NCBI GenBank assembly: GCA_964059195.1
Contig: CAXKWD010000005.1
Coordinates: 97,229,882-97,293,881, forward strand
Length of the DNA: 64,000 nt
Direction: 5' to 3'
Source: Ectobius pallidus
Lineage: Eukaryota; Arthropoda; Insecta; Blattodea; Ectobiidae
Positions 1 through 13,026 of the stretch are shown piece by piece. A program made the translations under genes and the position numbers. Under the pieces are notes generated by a model that did no database searches, was not told the origin of the DNA, and saw only the letters and a program-made list of their open reading frames with translations. Position 1 is the stretch's first letter, and the number at the start of each line of letters is the position of its first letter.

Positions 1-54
1 TCACGATCGCCACGTTGAGAGGAAGAGGTTTAAATTACAGAAAATGTGAATATA

Positions 55-907
55 CAGGGTGTCTTCTATTAACGTTTAAAACTCTCCGTAGCGACGTAGA
101 TGACATTGAGACAAGTAATTTGATATAGGACACATATGGTCGCAAATGTCGGGAAATGCCTTAAAAATGAAGGACAAATGTGAAACATATGACGTCACCA
201 GTGACGACACACTGCTAGCTGCCGGGCTCGTTCACTCCGACGCACACCTAAGCATTCAAAGCAATAAATTGTCGAATGTCACATCACTGTAGCTCTGTGT
301 CTGCGTGTGCGACTCGAGCGCGTACGGTTGAAGGTTCCCCTGGGTCTGTCCCCCTTTTTTTTTATTTATTTATTTACTTTTTAATATTTTGTTTAATATT
401 CCTTTCATTTTTGGTCACTCTTGTCAGCAACCCTTTTTCTTCGCTCACAAGTCAGCAAACATTATTTTTCTATTATGTACCATTAGACCACAATTACGTA
501 CAGTACTGGCAAGCAGATGTACGCAATGCTGAGCAGTTACTTCTTTTCTCTCGTATATTATTTGATTAAATTTTAAGAAACAAGAGAAAAATAAAACAAC
601 GAAAACATGCGTTTGTAAAACAAAAATTTATTTTTACTATACTAGTGTGTTAACACAGATCTGCCACAAAAAAAGTTTTGTTTTGCTTCAAAATTAGACC
701 ACAATAATTATGTACAGGAGAGTACTGTTAAGTAGGTGTATGCAAAGTTCAGGAATACCGTAATTTTTTGTGTCTCGAACAGTACAGTGTTTTATTTTGT
801 TTTTGAAGAATCAACAGACATAATACATTACCGGTACCGTGTGTTTTTTAACACACAAAGTTAGTTTTATCGTTTTCAGTCTGTTAACAAATATGTGCCA
901 CAGAAAG

Positions 908-996
<89 letters not shown>

Positions 997-1958
997 CAAC
1001 ATTTATGTGCTATTTTTTGTTGTTAGACCACACTACAGTACAGTAAAGCACAGTACTGTTGAGTAAATGTACAGTTTGCGAGGTTCATGAATAACTTTTT
1101 TCTTTCGTATTTAAATCTCCTCGATGTTTTCTTAACGATTGGGATTTGTTAAATTTGAAGAAACGAAAGAACACGAAAAAAAAAGTTTCAAGCGTTTTTT
1201 AATACACAAGATATTTTTAGTGTACTTATCTGTCAATGAAGATGTGCCAAAAAAATTGTTTTTCTTCTTCTTCGCTCATGTGTCAGCAAACTGTTTGTTT
1301 ACATTACGTAGAACACTTCGTCTTACGAATGTGATCGGAAGCGCAGATCTGTGTTAACAGACTGAGTTCAATAAAAGTACATTTTTGGTTACAAAACGCA
1401 CGTTTTCGTTCTTTTATTTATCTTTTGTTTCTTCAAATTTAATCAAATAAAATACGAGAGAAAAGAAGTAACTGCTCAGCATTGCGTACATCTGCTTGAC
1501 AGAACTGTACGTAATTGTGGTCTAATGGTACATCATAGAAAAATAATGTTTGCTGACATGTGAGCGAAGAAAAAGGGTTGCTGACACGAGTGACCAAAAA
1601 TGAAAGGAATATTAAACAAAATATTAAAAAGTAAATAAATAAATAAATAAATAAATAAAAAAGGGGGACAGACCCAGGGGAACCTTCAACCGTACGCGCT
1701 CGAGTCGCACACGCAGACACAGAGCTACAGTGATGTGACATTCGACAATTGCTTTGAATGCTTAGGTGTGCGTCGGAGTGAACGAGCCCGGCAGCTAGCA
1801 GTGTGTCGTCACTGGTGACGTCATATGTTTCACATTTGTCCTTCATTTTTAAGGCATTTCCCGACATTTGCGACCATATGTGTCCTGTATCAAATTACTT
1901 GTCTCAATGTCATCTACGTCGCTACGGGGAGTTTTAAACGTTAATAGAAGACACCCTG
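55..1958. mobile_element. DNA element with ~560-bp terminal inverted repeats
   Basis: Positions 55 to about 617 reappear as the reverse complement at about 1391-1958, with only scattered differences. The ends read CAGGGTGTCTTC and its complement, and both sides are flanked by TATA (51-54 and 1959-1962), which fits a TA or TATA target duplication of the Tc1/mariner kind. The open frames inside both arms are mirror copies of each other and show no transposase motif. The centre (about 618-1390) carries diverged repeats of a block containing TTAGACCACA followed by a TACAG-type stretch (near 482, 693 and 1023). It is probably a non-autonomous foldback element. The superfamily is inferred from the ends only. 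Confidence 0.8.
903..988. repeat. (GAAA)n-(GA)n microsatellite
   Basis: About 40 bases of GAAA repeats pass directly into about 45 bases of GA repeats. It lies in the centre of the long-inverted-repeat element and explains the low-complexity Ser/Leu/Phe and Lys/Glu/Arg frames read through it on the two strands. Confidence 0.95.
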
Positions 1959-2392
1959 TATACATTAAAATGACATTACCTGCACTGTACAGTTTTCTCT
2001 AAACTCCGACCTCAAAGCGGGGCTAACAGGTCGTTGCAAACGCTTGACGTTTGAAACGTGAAATGCATGTCTCATGCTTAAATGGATGTAAACTTCGGAT
2101 AAATTCTATTAATGTTTGTGCTACATATCATTATTAGCTGTCACATCTGTTTGGATTTTAAATGTTTCACTTCTGTCCTGTTGAAGCGTTCTAGCTGTTT
2201 TACTATTCACCGCATTACTTCAATGAAGCGTGAAGTTTTTGAATGCTATTTATTTCAAGTTGAATAGCATGGGACTAATTCGCGCATATTAAATTCAAAT
2301 TAATATTACCAGCTGTTTGAATTAGCCACAACACATGCAAATAAATTTAGTGCTTAGCTTTATTGGGAATAAAGCATAGTGATTATATGTAA

Positions 2393-2693
2393 GAGAAATA
2401 TGGTAAACCACAGATAATAGGTGAAATAAAAAGTTCCAGACTGAGATGGTTAGGACATGTAGAGAGAAGTGAAGAGGAGTCATTATTAAAAAGGATATAT
2501 AAAGGAAAACCTGGCGGGAGAAGAAATGTAGGAAGACCAAGAAAGAGATGGATGGAAGCGGTGGAGGAGGATATTAAAGAATTGGGAGTTAGGTGTTGGA
2601 GAAGAAAGACACAGGACAGGAAGTTGTGGGCTTCAATAGTTCGGCAGGCACTGGCCCTAGAAGGGCCGTAAAGCCAGTGAGTGAGTGAGTGTG
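2393..2693 (+). pseudogene. 5'-truncated non-LTR retrotransposon, ORF2 C-terminus
   Basis: An open frame runs from 2393 to a TAA at 2669-2671 and encodes a basic tail with RLRWLGHVER, GRPRKRWME and EDIKELG. These are typical of the region behind the reverse transcriptase in many insect LINEs. The stop is followed by a GTGA-repeat tail. A perfect 15-bp direct repeat, AGTGATTATATGTAA, flanks the insert at 2378-2392 and 2694-2708, so this is a target-primed insertion of only 301 bp that has kept both boundaries. The upstream reverse transcriptase and endonuclease parts are absent. The clade cannot be decided from this piece. Confidence 0.85.
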
Positions 2694-3121
2694 AGTGATT
2701 ATATGTAAATGTGATTATTTCTCGGAATGAACAACGTGACCATAAAGGATTACAAATTCCATAGACTACGTATACACAGTGATCACAATCAAGAAGTCTA
2801 TTCGCGCACTTTCATCAGGTCACCTGAACCCCTCACGTGTAAAATTGTTCTCTCTATAAACTCCATTCTTTATGGAATGCATTTTAACTTTCCGGACAAT
2901 TGATTCAATTTCAAAATAATTAACCTTAAAAAATAGGGGGTAATCTTTTGAAGGTGGTTGTTGAATTTTTTATGTATTATTTATTTTTCAGTTTCTTTTC
3001 GATAATAGGCTATTTACATACACTTTAAACTATTATCAACTATTTGAACTAAATATATTTTAGTCTCGTCCTATAATTTAATACATACCAGTAATATATT
3101 ACTGATTCCCCAACATTGTTA

Positions 3122-3362
3122 AGCCTTTACTACTTACTTACTTACTCATTGGCAATAGATAATTCCTAAAAAAGCAAAAGGAATATTACCTATTTTATGG
3201 AACCCGGAGGTTCATTGCCGCCCGTCATTCAATCCTATTCTGTGCTAACTCCATCCAACCATCCCTCGCAAATCCTTTTCTCCTTTGGTCTATTCTAATG
3301 TCCTCCCACCTACGTCTAGATCTTCCAAGTGGTCTCTTCCCTTCGGGTCTCCCAGTCAAGCC
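3122..3362 (-). pseudogene. Non-LTR retrotransposon 3' fragment, minus strand
   Basis: Read on the minus strand the segment encodes GRPEGKRPLGRSRRRWEDI, then a Trp-rich stretch, then RAAMNLRVP, and ends in an AAGT-type tail (seen as TTAC repeats at 3131-3145). I recognise this as the 3' end of a widespread insect LINE family. The frame contains a stop before RAAMNL. It differs in sequence from the fragment at 2393-2693, so at least two LINE lineages are present. The 5' limit is approximate and no target duplication was found. Confidence 0.75.
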
Positions 3363-3401
3363 TTCACAATTGTAAGTAAATTATATGCAGTTGTAATCAC
3401 A

Positions 3402-3467
3402 ATTATATGTAAATATAAATCAAATTATATGTAAATATAAATCAAGTTATATGTAAATATAAATTAA
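3402..3467. repeat. 22-bp tandem repeat, three copies
   Basis: Three consecutive 22-bp units built on TTATATGTAAATATAAAT; the third differs at two positions. The core shares TTATATGTAA with the target duplication of the LINE fragment about 700 bp upstream, which may be chance in AT-rich DNA. Confidence 0.85.
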
Positions 3468-3933
3468 ATTATGAAAAAGTTAATGTGCAGAATTTAAACA
3501 ACATCGCTAACCACAATTTTCAAGAAAATCACAACAAAATGTTTTTCGTATAAAACAATAGCATCCGGTTATAGTACCCGAGAAAATATTTATCTTACAG
3601 AATTGGGTAACTGGGAGATATCTAGAAGTTTATCGAGTGATCTTATTGCTGGCCCTCCGTCATTTGAGTGTATTATGTAAGGTTGTTATATTTTTACGCA
3701 AGAGTTAAATTGAGCCGGTGCTTGCTGGTACTCAGTCCGGTATTTTTCGATATTCCCTCTCTGTATAACCTATCGGAACTATTTAATTTTAAAAGGGGCA
3801 TACCGGTATCCACTATCCACTATATGGTATTGAAGGATACTTCAGCATTATTTGTTAAAAATGCTACAGTAGATATACACGTGGTAAGTTCTGGACAGTT
3901 TTTCATTACTACGAAACGTGATCTGTTATGAAG

Positions 3934-4002
3934 TTTTCTTTTCTTTTTTTTTTTTCCTCTTTTTTTCTTTCTTTCTTTCTTTTTTCTTTCTTTCTTTCCA
4001 GA
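3934..4002. repeat. Polypyrimidine / (TTTC)n tract
   Basis: A T-rich and CTTT-repeat stretch of about 70 bases. Simple repeat with no other feature visible. Confidence 0.85.
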
Positions 4003-4136
4003 ACGCTCGTTTTCTTTGAAACAGTAGTCAATGCTCTCATTAGCTAATACTACCGAGTTCTTTGAGAGATTTGCAATTTTAAGCGAGTGCCGGATTTATT
4101 TATTAAACTTAACTCTGTTCTTAAGTTATTTAATAT

Positions 4137-4440
4137 AGGTGCCCTATTAGAGTGTGATGAGGCGCTGCCCTACAAACCGGAAGGTCTCGGGTTCGATCCC
4201 CGATGAGGTCGTAGGAGTTAAATTGGCCTAATCCTTCTGGTATCACTATGGCCCTGGGGTCGACTCAGCCTCTAACAGAAATGAGTACCCCAGGATTGCT
4301 CGGGGGGGGGGTAATGGCGGCCGGTGCGTAAGGCTGACACCTTACCACCTTCATGTGCCGAATGTCTAAAATCTGATAGCCTCAACCTACGGGAACCCTC
4401 TGGGCCCCCATGGCCTGTATAGGGAACACTTTATAAGAGT
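4137..4440 (+). mobile_element. tRNA-derived SINE (family A), plus strand
   Basis: The head carries an RNA polymerase III B-box-like GGTTCGATCCCCG at about 4190 and a weak A-box upstream. The body contains GGCCCTGGGGTCGACTCAGC and ACCTTCATGTGCC. A second copy lies inverted at 12829-13026 and shares the GTCGACC, CCAGGATTGCTC, CACATGAAGGTGGTAAG and GGCCATGG blocks. Two independent copies in one window support a SINE or SINE-like family. The exact ends are not resolved. Confidence 0.75.
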
Positions 4441-4928
4441 ATGAATTAACTGTCGGTGAGCATAACACATATGTTCGGTGTCGTCTAAGATAATGAAATC
4501 TGTGTCAATTAACTTACCTAGAGGAAAAATTCAGATTGTTTTCTCATAAGAAATTTGCCTATTGATGCGAAGATTTGACATATAATTGCTTTCACATCCG
4601 TACCAGGAGTGGGTATGAACGGAAGTGCTCATAAGCAAGCGTGTCAAGTTATACACCTCGAGATAGTAAAAGTCGTCCCCGCTCTAGATTTGAACATACC
4701 GGCCGGTGATTGTTCTATCTAGTTAATGAAATGTTTTTACATTCCTAAATGACTGAAAGTTTTCTGTTAATTAGCTTAATTTATGGAATAATCATAAAAC
4801 AAGGTTTCTGTGGCTTACCTTAAAATGATCTAGTTTTCTTTTTGTTATACAGTGTGAAAGTCATTAGGCTAGTCTAACTCTATAGTTTATTATTTTTTAT
4901 TATTACTATTATCATTAATATCATTATC

Positions 4929-5180
4929 ATAGAGTAAAATTTAAGGATTGTTATCCACCTTATACCCTCAAAAACTTATTTAACCTACACCAACCATCTA
5001 ATGTTTTTGGGTTTGCATCTCTCTTCATGTAACGTATAACCGCACCAGCATAATTGGGATTGCAGCGGAAAAAGCACTTAATTTTTTTCGAAGCAATCCC
5101 AAAAACATTAGATGGTTGGTGTAGGTTAAATAAGTTTTTGAGGGCATAAGGTGGATAACAATCCTTAAATTTTACTCTAT
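4929..5180. mobile_element. Foldback MITE with ~88-bp arms
   Basis: The left arm from 4929 (ATAGAGTAAAATTTAAGG) is matched almost perfectly by the complementary right arm ending at 5180. The arms leave a central spacer of about 80 bases. No coding capacity. Target duplication unclear because the flanks are ATT-rich simple sequence. The minus-strand frame through it is a by-product of the arms. Confidence 0.85.
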
Positions 5181-5246
5181 AATACTCACCCTCAAAAGGA
5201 AAAAAATGAAATGTATTAATCATTATCATTATTGTTATTAATATTG

Positions 5247-5249
<3 letters not shown>

Positions 5250-5304
<55 letters not shown>
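5250..5304. repeat. (ATT)n microsatellite
   Basis: About 18 uninterrupted ATT units just downstream of the foldback MITE. Codes for poly-Ile in one frame, not a gene. Confidence 0.97.
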
Positions 5305-8300
5305 GATCTATTATTAAAGGCACTTTACTCACGAATTATATAGAAATAATTTTTCGGCGAAAACTTCAGCTTAGCAGGCATATTGTAACACAAAGTCTTG
5401 CTGGAAATCTACTTACGGAACCAAGTGTTTCCTATTTTGAAAAAACTTATAATAAACAGTGATTTCCTGCTCTGTTTGTTTTCCCCTAAAGGTAAGGGTG
5501 GTTGTCATGAACTAAGATAAAAAAAATAACGCACCTAGGGATGGCATCATACGCCTAATCATATTTGTCGTCATTTTTATTTAACGTGCACGAAAACAGT
5601 CTTATTGAAATTGAAATCCCGCATTACTTAATTTAAGGTGCTGATACACGTGACCATCAAAAATCATTTGGGTGGTACTAATTTTTTCAGGACTGACTTT
5701 ATATACTGATAAAATGTGGACTTTACTTTTGAAATCGATGGGGAAACTTTTCAGTTAAATATCTGGTCTCCATAAATGACAGTCGTAACACCTGGATAAA
5801 GTCATCACATTTTACGTAAAGCAATACTTTATTAATCTTATGCCTCTGCTTCTATATAAAAAAAATTGAGGAATTTTTACGTCAGTAGCAGTGAAAAGAG
5901 TGTTAAAAATTCTGGAGTATTTTCCTGCGTAAAATATTTAGATTGCTGTAACGTAACTCAAAATTTATTCTTATTTATTGATGATGTACCTTTTACGATC
6001 TTTTCCCTTCCTTCCCTGGTGTATTTTTCGCTTTTTCCCGTATACGGTCGAGCACTAAGTTAATGCATTCCCGCTAAAGGGTTATCGGGCGATTTTCTTC
6101 TTCCACAATGCTCTACCATATCATAGGGCTGTTTTACATTGCCTTGAATTATTTGTGACCTCATTGCTTTCACATAATTACAAGTATGAAACACTTCAAC
6201 GCCAGATATTCAGTTAATAAATATGTATTTTTATTTGCGTCTAATTTTACCTCGTTTTCATTATTTCTATTCTTTCGTAACAACTTTCAGTGGATCATGC
6301 ACATTTATGGATTTACACCTTGAGATACATTCTTTGACACAAAATTAGTTCCATGTACACCAGTTAGCCTTCTGACGGTTATGGAAGTTGTAGTCTCAAG
6401 TATTTCACTTTCCTTAAATAGCTATGACATATACTAGCTTTTTGCGTAGAATACAAATTCGCTGTTATAATACTTCCTCGTTTCCTTTGTGAAAAATAAG
6501 ACTAACATTTCCTAATGATATTGATGGGCTGGGAGCTTTGCCAGATTGCGGTTAGTTCTTCCAACATTCTCTTCCTTGAGGGAAGAAACAAGTTAGATGT
6601 CAACAGAAATAGGTCACCTGTCCTGTGCTATATCTATGTTTTTAGGGTCTTTACTACAATCGCTTGGTAAACTTCCAGATACCTGTGTTCCAGTTACCAT
6701 ATCTGGAAGATAACGATTTCGTGTACTACCATCGAATGTACAGGATTGCTATTTGGAAGGCAGCAGTGGTAATTTTAGTGATATTTACAATCTTCGAGAA
6801 ACAGCGATATCGTTTGCTTCGTTTGATCTCTAGTTTGGGCAGTGTTTCGCTAAATGTTACTACTAGATCATATTTATTTTCGTCACTTTGTACTAAGTAT
6901 AACCCTGGTCGAGATTCTGCTGTATTTGAAGCATTGAATGAAAATCACCATTACTAAATATTTTGTGTTTAATCCGTATAGGCCTACACATATCTCATAA
7001 TTAAAAAAATTGTTAGTGTTATCTTGTGTAGATACTTAAATGTTAGTAAGTCGCAAACGAAGGTAGGTAAGTTCTTATCTACATGAGAGATATTGGACTA
7101 TAATAATTTTCTCAAAGACTTTCAAACAACAATTTTGTTTTAAAATTGCATAATAACTGCTTGTATAGACTATAGAGCTCACGGATTTTAGTGAAACGAA
7201 TATTTTGGCTGTAAAAAAATATGTTAAGGGAGGGTATGGCAAGCTATATTGTTTTCTGATGTTTACATTATTTACTTTTTTAAAAACAAGATTCGTGCTC
7301 AGGTTAAGGAAAATGTCCCACTCGGATTGGTCGGTGGCGAGACCTCCGAAATGTGTGCCCGCGATGTTATCACGTTTAGGCGAGTTTTACAGATCCCCCC
7401 CCCCCCACACGGTTGACCAGCAACCGTTTCTCAAACAGTAACAAAATTCTAGGGAATCAACAAAACTGAAAAATATTGACTGCCAAGTGTGCATTCTAAC
7501 ATACTTCGGTTTTGAGTTATATGTAGGAATCTCTTGAAATGTATGATTATGCTAACAATAATATATGGCTCTAATTAGTTATTAAAGACTGAAATTTTGT
7601 ATTGAAAGTTGATTTATTGTCTTGCACGAAAGATTTGTTCACACTTTTTCACTTTTATTTTTTTCACTAAGACTCCATCCGAATGTGCACTTGCTCGTGG
7701 TCGGGGCAGCTCAGCAATAGAGTTATTTTTTCTTTGTTTGAAAATTATTAAAAAATCTTATTTTGTAAATGTATTGTTAAATAATTGGACAGTATTATTC
7801 TCCTTACGCATGGGGAAAGCATAAAGTTTTTCTTTCCAAATAAAAATTATTATTATTATAACGAAGAAAATATCTTCCTTTTAAGGACACCGCATTTGCA
7901 TTATAGGTGAAGAGGGGTGTGCGATGAAGGAAGTTTAAGAAACACCGCAAGACCATCATAATTATTATTTTCTATGTTTTTGATGCAAATATGCAGCATG
8001 GCGTGTTCTGTTTATCATGCACTTTGACATTTGCGTGCCCCAGCATATAACAGCACATTTTTTGCACTGACCTCTTTTGGTATTTTAGGACTAGATGTTA
8101 CCCATTGTAATAATTCACAACATTACTGATATATCTTATTTCTAAAATTTCTCTGGGGCGTACCTGCGCAATCTCAGTACTGACATGAATATATAGCCGG
8201 TGCCATCGATTTTAGGGTAGAGCTAGGTCGTTTAGTGGTTGTATAGGAGTAATAAGCCTCCCTCCTAAAACTATGTCCAATGTTCGATTTTGTTCACCCC

Positions 8301-8850
8301 GTAGACAGTGCCTTTCCCGAGAACTATTAGAGCGCTTCTTCGAAGTTATTTTCATGGAATGGCCACTTGAAGTAAAATAGGCTTATTTGATTATAAAATA
8401 GTTCTTATCCTAATAAAATTGTATATCTTTTCAACCTCAATATCGGATGACATAGTATTCAATTATATTTCAGGAAAGTAATTTTCTTTCCGCAAATTGT
8501 GACATTAATAATCGTAAGTAGTTAGGCTAATTTCGGAAAAAGTAAATTTCTATTTTTGAAGAAATAACATTAATGAATTTATGTGTGATGCTCTTCATTT
8601 GGCAATGAAGTCATTCTCTACATCAGTTAATTCAGTGATTTGAAACGAAGTCATTTTTCACATTGAACATATTGACTGAATTTAGGAAAGAAAAAAGTTT
8701 ACATTTATTGAATGAATTAATATGGCTCAAGATAAAGCCAATAAAATTTTTGCTGCCAGGAACCACTTAATAAATTGTTGTACTACGAATAGCTAAAACT
8801 GATAGGCATTTTAATAACATTCAAAGAGTTTTCATGAATATTCCACTTCC
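5305..8850. other. No gene or repeat recognised
   Basis: AT-rich unique-looking sequence. Open frames are all under 100 codons and have neither splice-site context nor a recognisable domain. A C-run occurs near 7387-7397. I see nothing I can annotate with confidence. Confidence 0.6.
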
Positions 8851-9150
8851 TGGCCTCTATCGGTTTTGACACTGGCATATGACGCATTCTATAGTTTCAT
8901 TATAACCTAGTGAGCGTATTTCAAACAGTGGAAATGTCACACATCTCTCTGCCGTTTTTGACTCTCCCATGTTACTCATTCTATACTAATGATTATAGCC
9001 TAGTAAGCCTGAATCAAACAGAAATGTCACTGGTCTCTGTAGGTTTTGTCACTGTCGCATGTGACGCACTTTATAGCAGCCATTATAGCTTAGTGAGCGT
9101 AGTTCAAATAGGTGGAAGTGTGACACTTTTCGATCGGTTTTGACACTTTA
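8851..9150. repeat. ~91-bp tandem repeat, about 3.3 diverged copies
   Basis: Units begin near 8851, 8943, 9031 and 9124. Each contains a GTTTTTGAC- or GTTTTGACACT-like block, an ATTATAGCCTAGTGAGCGT-like block and CAAACAG...GAAATGTCAC. Divergence between units is moderate, so the array is old. The open frame across it is a consequence of the period. Confidence 0.8.
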
Positions 9151-9299
9151 GCTTATAGCAGTAAGCGAGCGTGAATGTGTGTGTGTGTAGTCCACGGGTG
9201 CGCAACTGGTTCACATTGTGCCACTGTGCGGTGGGGTAATGTCTCCCACTACAGTCGCCCTTGACGTCAGAATAAAGCAGTTTCGACGTGACACTGAAC

Positions 9300-12200
9300 A
9301 TGAAGAGCAGGTTTCATACGTCACAGCATGGGTGGGGTACTAAAACGTTTCCCCTCAGTTGCTCAGGTATGGTGTAGTCTATCATATAAAATAGAGTAAA
9401 TATTGTAATCCCGTTAATGGAGGTCGAACGCCGGTTTTCAGGTCGGTACGCTGGAAGATTGTTACTCGAGAGATATATGGGAATTTGAATTTTATTTCGT
9501 AATGGGCATCCATATGAATAACATTCTTATCTACGCGTTGAAAATGCTCTTATATATTCAGCCTTTCGTACGTGCCACTTAAAGTACAAAAATACATTGA
9601 GGTCGAATATATACCTAACAATAGGAACATTACAATAATTGTGCAGCATTCGCGGAAAATAATTGCGGAAGGTAACTTACAACAGTACGCGAAGTAGGCC
9701 AGGCTTTGCTTCCGTCCATTCATTATAAGAAACAGTAAGAAAAGTTAAAGCTAAAAGCAAGGCGTAAGTGGGATTTGAAAATCAGCTTTTTTTTATCCCG
9801 CTTGAATTGAACTTAAACTGGATAAAGAATTGACGACATATATGATACGTAGAGCCTACTATGTTCTATGTTGATTTATGGAATGTTTATAACTAATTAT
9901 TAATTTTTTTAATGATCGGAAAGATTATTTCCACAAAGTGATATATTTTAGTATTGCAGTTTTTCTTATGATAAGTATGAATTTTTAATTATGGCTTCAT
10001 GATAATTTTTAATTTTTAAACGTGTTTTTTTCAAAATTTCATAATTCTAAAATATATTATTAAATCGATGTCATTCACTTCAGTTATTATTTTTCCCTTG
10101 GGCTGAATGTTTGATCAGATTGGAGATATAATAATCAACGTAGTATATTTCATGAAAATTCATGTGCTGAAAATTTGAAATTGAACTTAAGCGTTATAGA
10201 GTTTAATTCATATATTCGTGTTTCCATCCCAGTGAACTTGGTACCCCTTTCCATCACTTCATCGATTATTTAAGGCCTACTATAATATAAATAGTAGTTT
10301 AGTGAATATTAGACCACGCGTCCAAAATAAATCTTAAGATCTGCTTTTCCTCTTGAAACAGAATTAAAAAATTAAAATCCTCACACATACGTCGTTTTTA
10401 ATGAATTCAAGGGAATTGGGAGAAAATTGAACGCGTTTTGTTGTGACTGCGTTACGGACAAACAAACGAAATGTCGAACGGTAGAGTTAAATCAAGACCT
10501 CGCTTTGCTCGGTCAAAAACAGGATCTCGCTTCGCTCTGTCAGTTAATTATGAAGACAGAGTACATGACAATATTGGACATTTAAATGGCCAAGCTGCCA
10601 TTGCCACGAGTTAAACGTTATAAGACGCCATCTATAAAATCTTAAGTGGCAAGAAACGAAACCGATTAAAGTTGAATGTATCAGCGTAATAAATATCAAT
10701 AGGCCTAAAACAAAACAAAACAAACATTAAATGTTTCCCTTTTTAGTGTGTGATTCCAATGTAGCCTATTTGTTTCTGGAACTAATCCCTTTCACCAACG
10801 TAGGGGATGCTCATTTAGGTAAACACATAAATTATAGGCCTAAGGTTATGTAAGTTAGATTATTTGGAAATATAGGCTAATGAAATATGAAATAAAATAA
10901 AATTAAGTATGAAATAAAATTTCAGTTCGAAATATTTAATCAAAATTTCACTCGTGTTTTCCCTTAAATTGACAATCGCTTTTGGTTAGACTAAAATAAC
11001 ATTGTTTAACATATTGTTAATGTTGATAATTTTCCCAAGAAGTCTAGGGTCCTTATGAAAGATACAGGAAATCATAATAATATCTCGTTGTCTAATAAAG
11101 CCATTACCCGTCAGACTTAACTGCCTCGAGATTTATATTCTGGTTAGGAACTATATTTATTGTGCAGTTAAAAAGGGGTGTGTTCACTGACGTGAAAATG
11201 TCTCGAACAGCAAACTGATAACATAATCTGTTTTGCAGACTTCATAAGAGGATAATAAGTTGTTTGTGATATTACACGCTGCGACTGCTTCGAGGGAATT
11301 TCTAACTAAAAAAGATATAACGTCCTTTTCACCTTGTAGTTAGCGTGTCGGAAGCGTTTCATACTAAGCATAGTATTTTAGGCCTATATAGAAACTACCT
11401 ATTTTGTTATTTTGTTCCTTGTATTTTGTTCCTGATGTCATCCTTTCAACGGTTTAAAATGGTTTTAGGAGAAGTGCAGAAATTCTTGTTAAATTTTAAA
11501 ATACCTTTTTGTCATTAGAAACTGTTTGGTTTTAGTGTCTGTTTTCTTGAGTAGGCTATACGTTTGATATTTTCCTTTTCGTGTTTACGTGGAACCCATT
11601 TAACATTTATTTTGTATTCTTCCCTTTTGCCATACCCTAAATATGATCGTATAAGTATAAGTGTTGCTCCTGACCATTAAATTAGGTCGCCATCAATCTG
11701 TGAACAGCAAAGCTTGGTTTTGAAAAAAATCGTGAAATTTTTAAGTGGGTTGACTAGCAAAACCAAGTCACTTTCGGTTATGTACTTTACTAGTGGGATT
11801 ATACTTACAATTAAATATTTCAATACATTTATTGTTCTTGTGGTCTTAAACTCTTCAATTAAAAATTAAAAAAAAAAAAAAACTTATGTTTGGTACAAGG
11901 CAATAAATATCACACAAAAATCACAATACACATGTTGTAGTGGTTTAAAATTATGATGCACTTTTTGTGAAATGAAATAGGCTATATATAAGCATAAAAT
12001 ATAAAGGAAAAATCACTTGAATACTATTACTATAATAATACTATAATACTATATATAATACTATATATAATAATATACTATATGAAATACAATAATAATA
12101 TAGAAATACTATATTACTATTATAGACAAAAAAAATAGTCACACTAATTAAAAATCGAATTGAAGATGAATTTTAAATATAAATCAAAACATGGTTAATT

Positions 12201-12575
12201 ATGAGGAATCTCAACAACTTGTGACATTTGTGATCTACATGACACAGATAGGAAACGAGAGAATACCCAGAAAAACTACCTGACCGGCTGGAATCAGCAT
12301 TCCTATTTTGCGATTTTCATAATAATGGCTTGACCGATTTTGTAAAAATTTATACATTTAACTATTTACATTAAGAACCACAACTTTTATTTGGATCGTT
12401 TCTGTATAAATTATTTGAAACTTTTTATAACTTCACAAGCTAGCCATCTCGTTTACAACGGTGAAAGTTTATATTCAGCTTCGCGAACAACTCAGCCTGA
12501 GGAGGCAACCCAAATAACCAATAGTAATGCTTGCTTTATGCCGGAGTGTCGAGCGAGAAAATCGGAATCTCATAG
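9300..12575. other. No gene recognised; AT-rich intergenic DNA
   Basis: Only short frames. Two diverged ~28-bp repeats of a TCGCTTTGCTCGGTCA-like block lie near 10497-10547. A TATA-rich low-complexity stretch occupies about 12020-12130. Nothing else can be supported. Confidence 0.6.
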
Positions 12576-12578
12576 TGC

Positions 12579-12753
12579 TCTTTCAGACTATCCGCGCCAC
12601 TCCACTCCACAGATATTTTGGCACCAGTGCTTTCTTACGAGAAAATTCTTGACCCATTCAGACTAATCTAAGTCTCAATGGACCAACAACATTCTCGTCA
12701 TGAAAAATAATGGTGGCAACCGAAATATCTGTGTGACGTAGGTAGTCTGAAAG
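12579..12753. repeat. Short inverted repeat (MITE-like)
   Basis: CTTTCAGACTATC near 12579 continues into CACAGATATTTTGG. The complement of the same blocks lies at about 12718-12753 (CCGAAATATCTGTG then GTAGTCTGAAAG), giving imperfect arms of about 35-40 bases around a 100-base spacer. Possibly a small, old foldback element. The plus-strand frame of 91 codons crossing the left arm has no recognised homology. Confidence 0.5.
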
Positions 12754-12828
12754 GTAAGACAGTGAAGACCATTTGTGTTCCACGTGTTTTTATTTCCCTC
12801 TTTTTGAACGAGTTTGCAGGGTAGTAAA

Positions 12829-13026
12829 GTAAAGTGTTCCCTATTACAGGCCATGGAGGCCCAGAGAGTTCCAGGAGGTTGAGGCTCTCAGATGTTTAGA
12901 TATTGGCACATGAAGGTGGTAAGATTGTCAGTCTTACGCACCGGCCGCCTTTACCCCCAGGATTGCTCCTGGTACTCATTTATGTTGGAGGCTGAGTCGA
13001 CCCCAGGGCCATAGTGCCATTGCGGA
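12829..13026 (-). mobile_element. tRNA-derived SINE (family A), minus strand, truncated
   Basis: Inverted partial copy of the SINE at 4137-4440; it shares the AGTGTTCCCTAT, CCATGG and GTCGACCCCAGGGCCAT landmarks in reverse order. The tRNA-like head is missing, so this copy is 5'-truncated, as expected for target-primed retroposition. Confidence 0.7.

Noticed and set aside
276..569. 97-codon frame and its mirror at 1439-1867
   Set aside because: They are complementary copies inside the inverted arms of one transposon and encode a low-complexity hydrophobic run without a transposase motif.
5232..5462. Poly-Ile frame
   Set aside because: It is the ATT microsatellite read in one frame.
12391..12666. 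91-codon plus-strand frame
   Set aside because: No recognised motif, overlaps the left arm of an inverted repeat, and lacks supporting splice signals.
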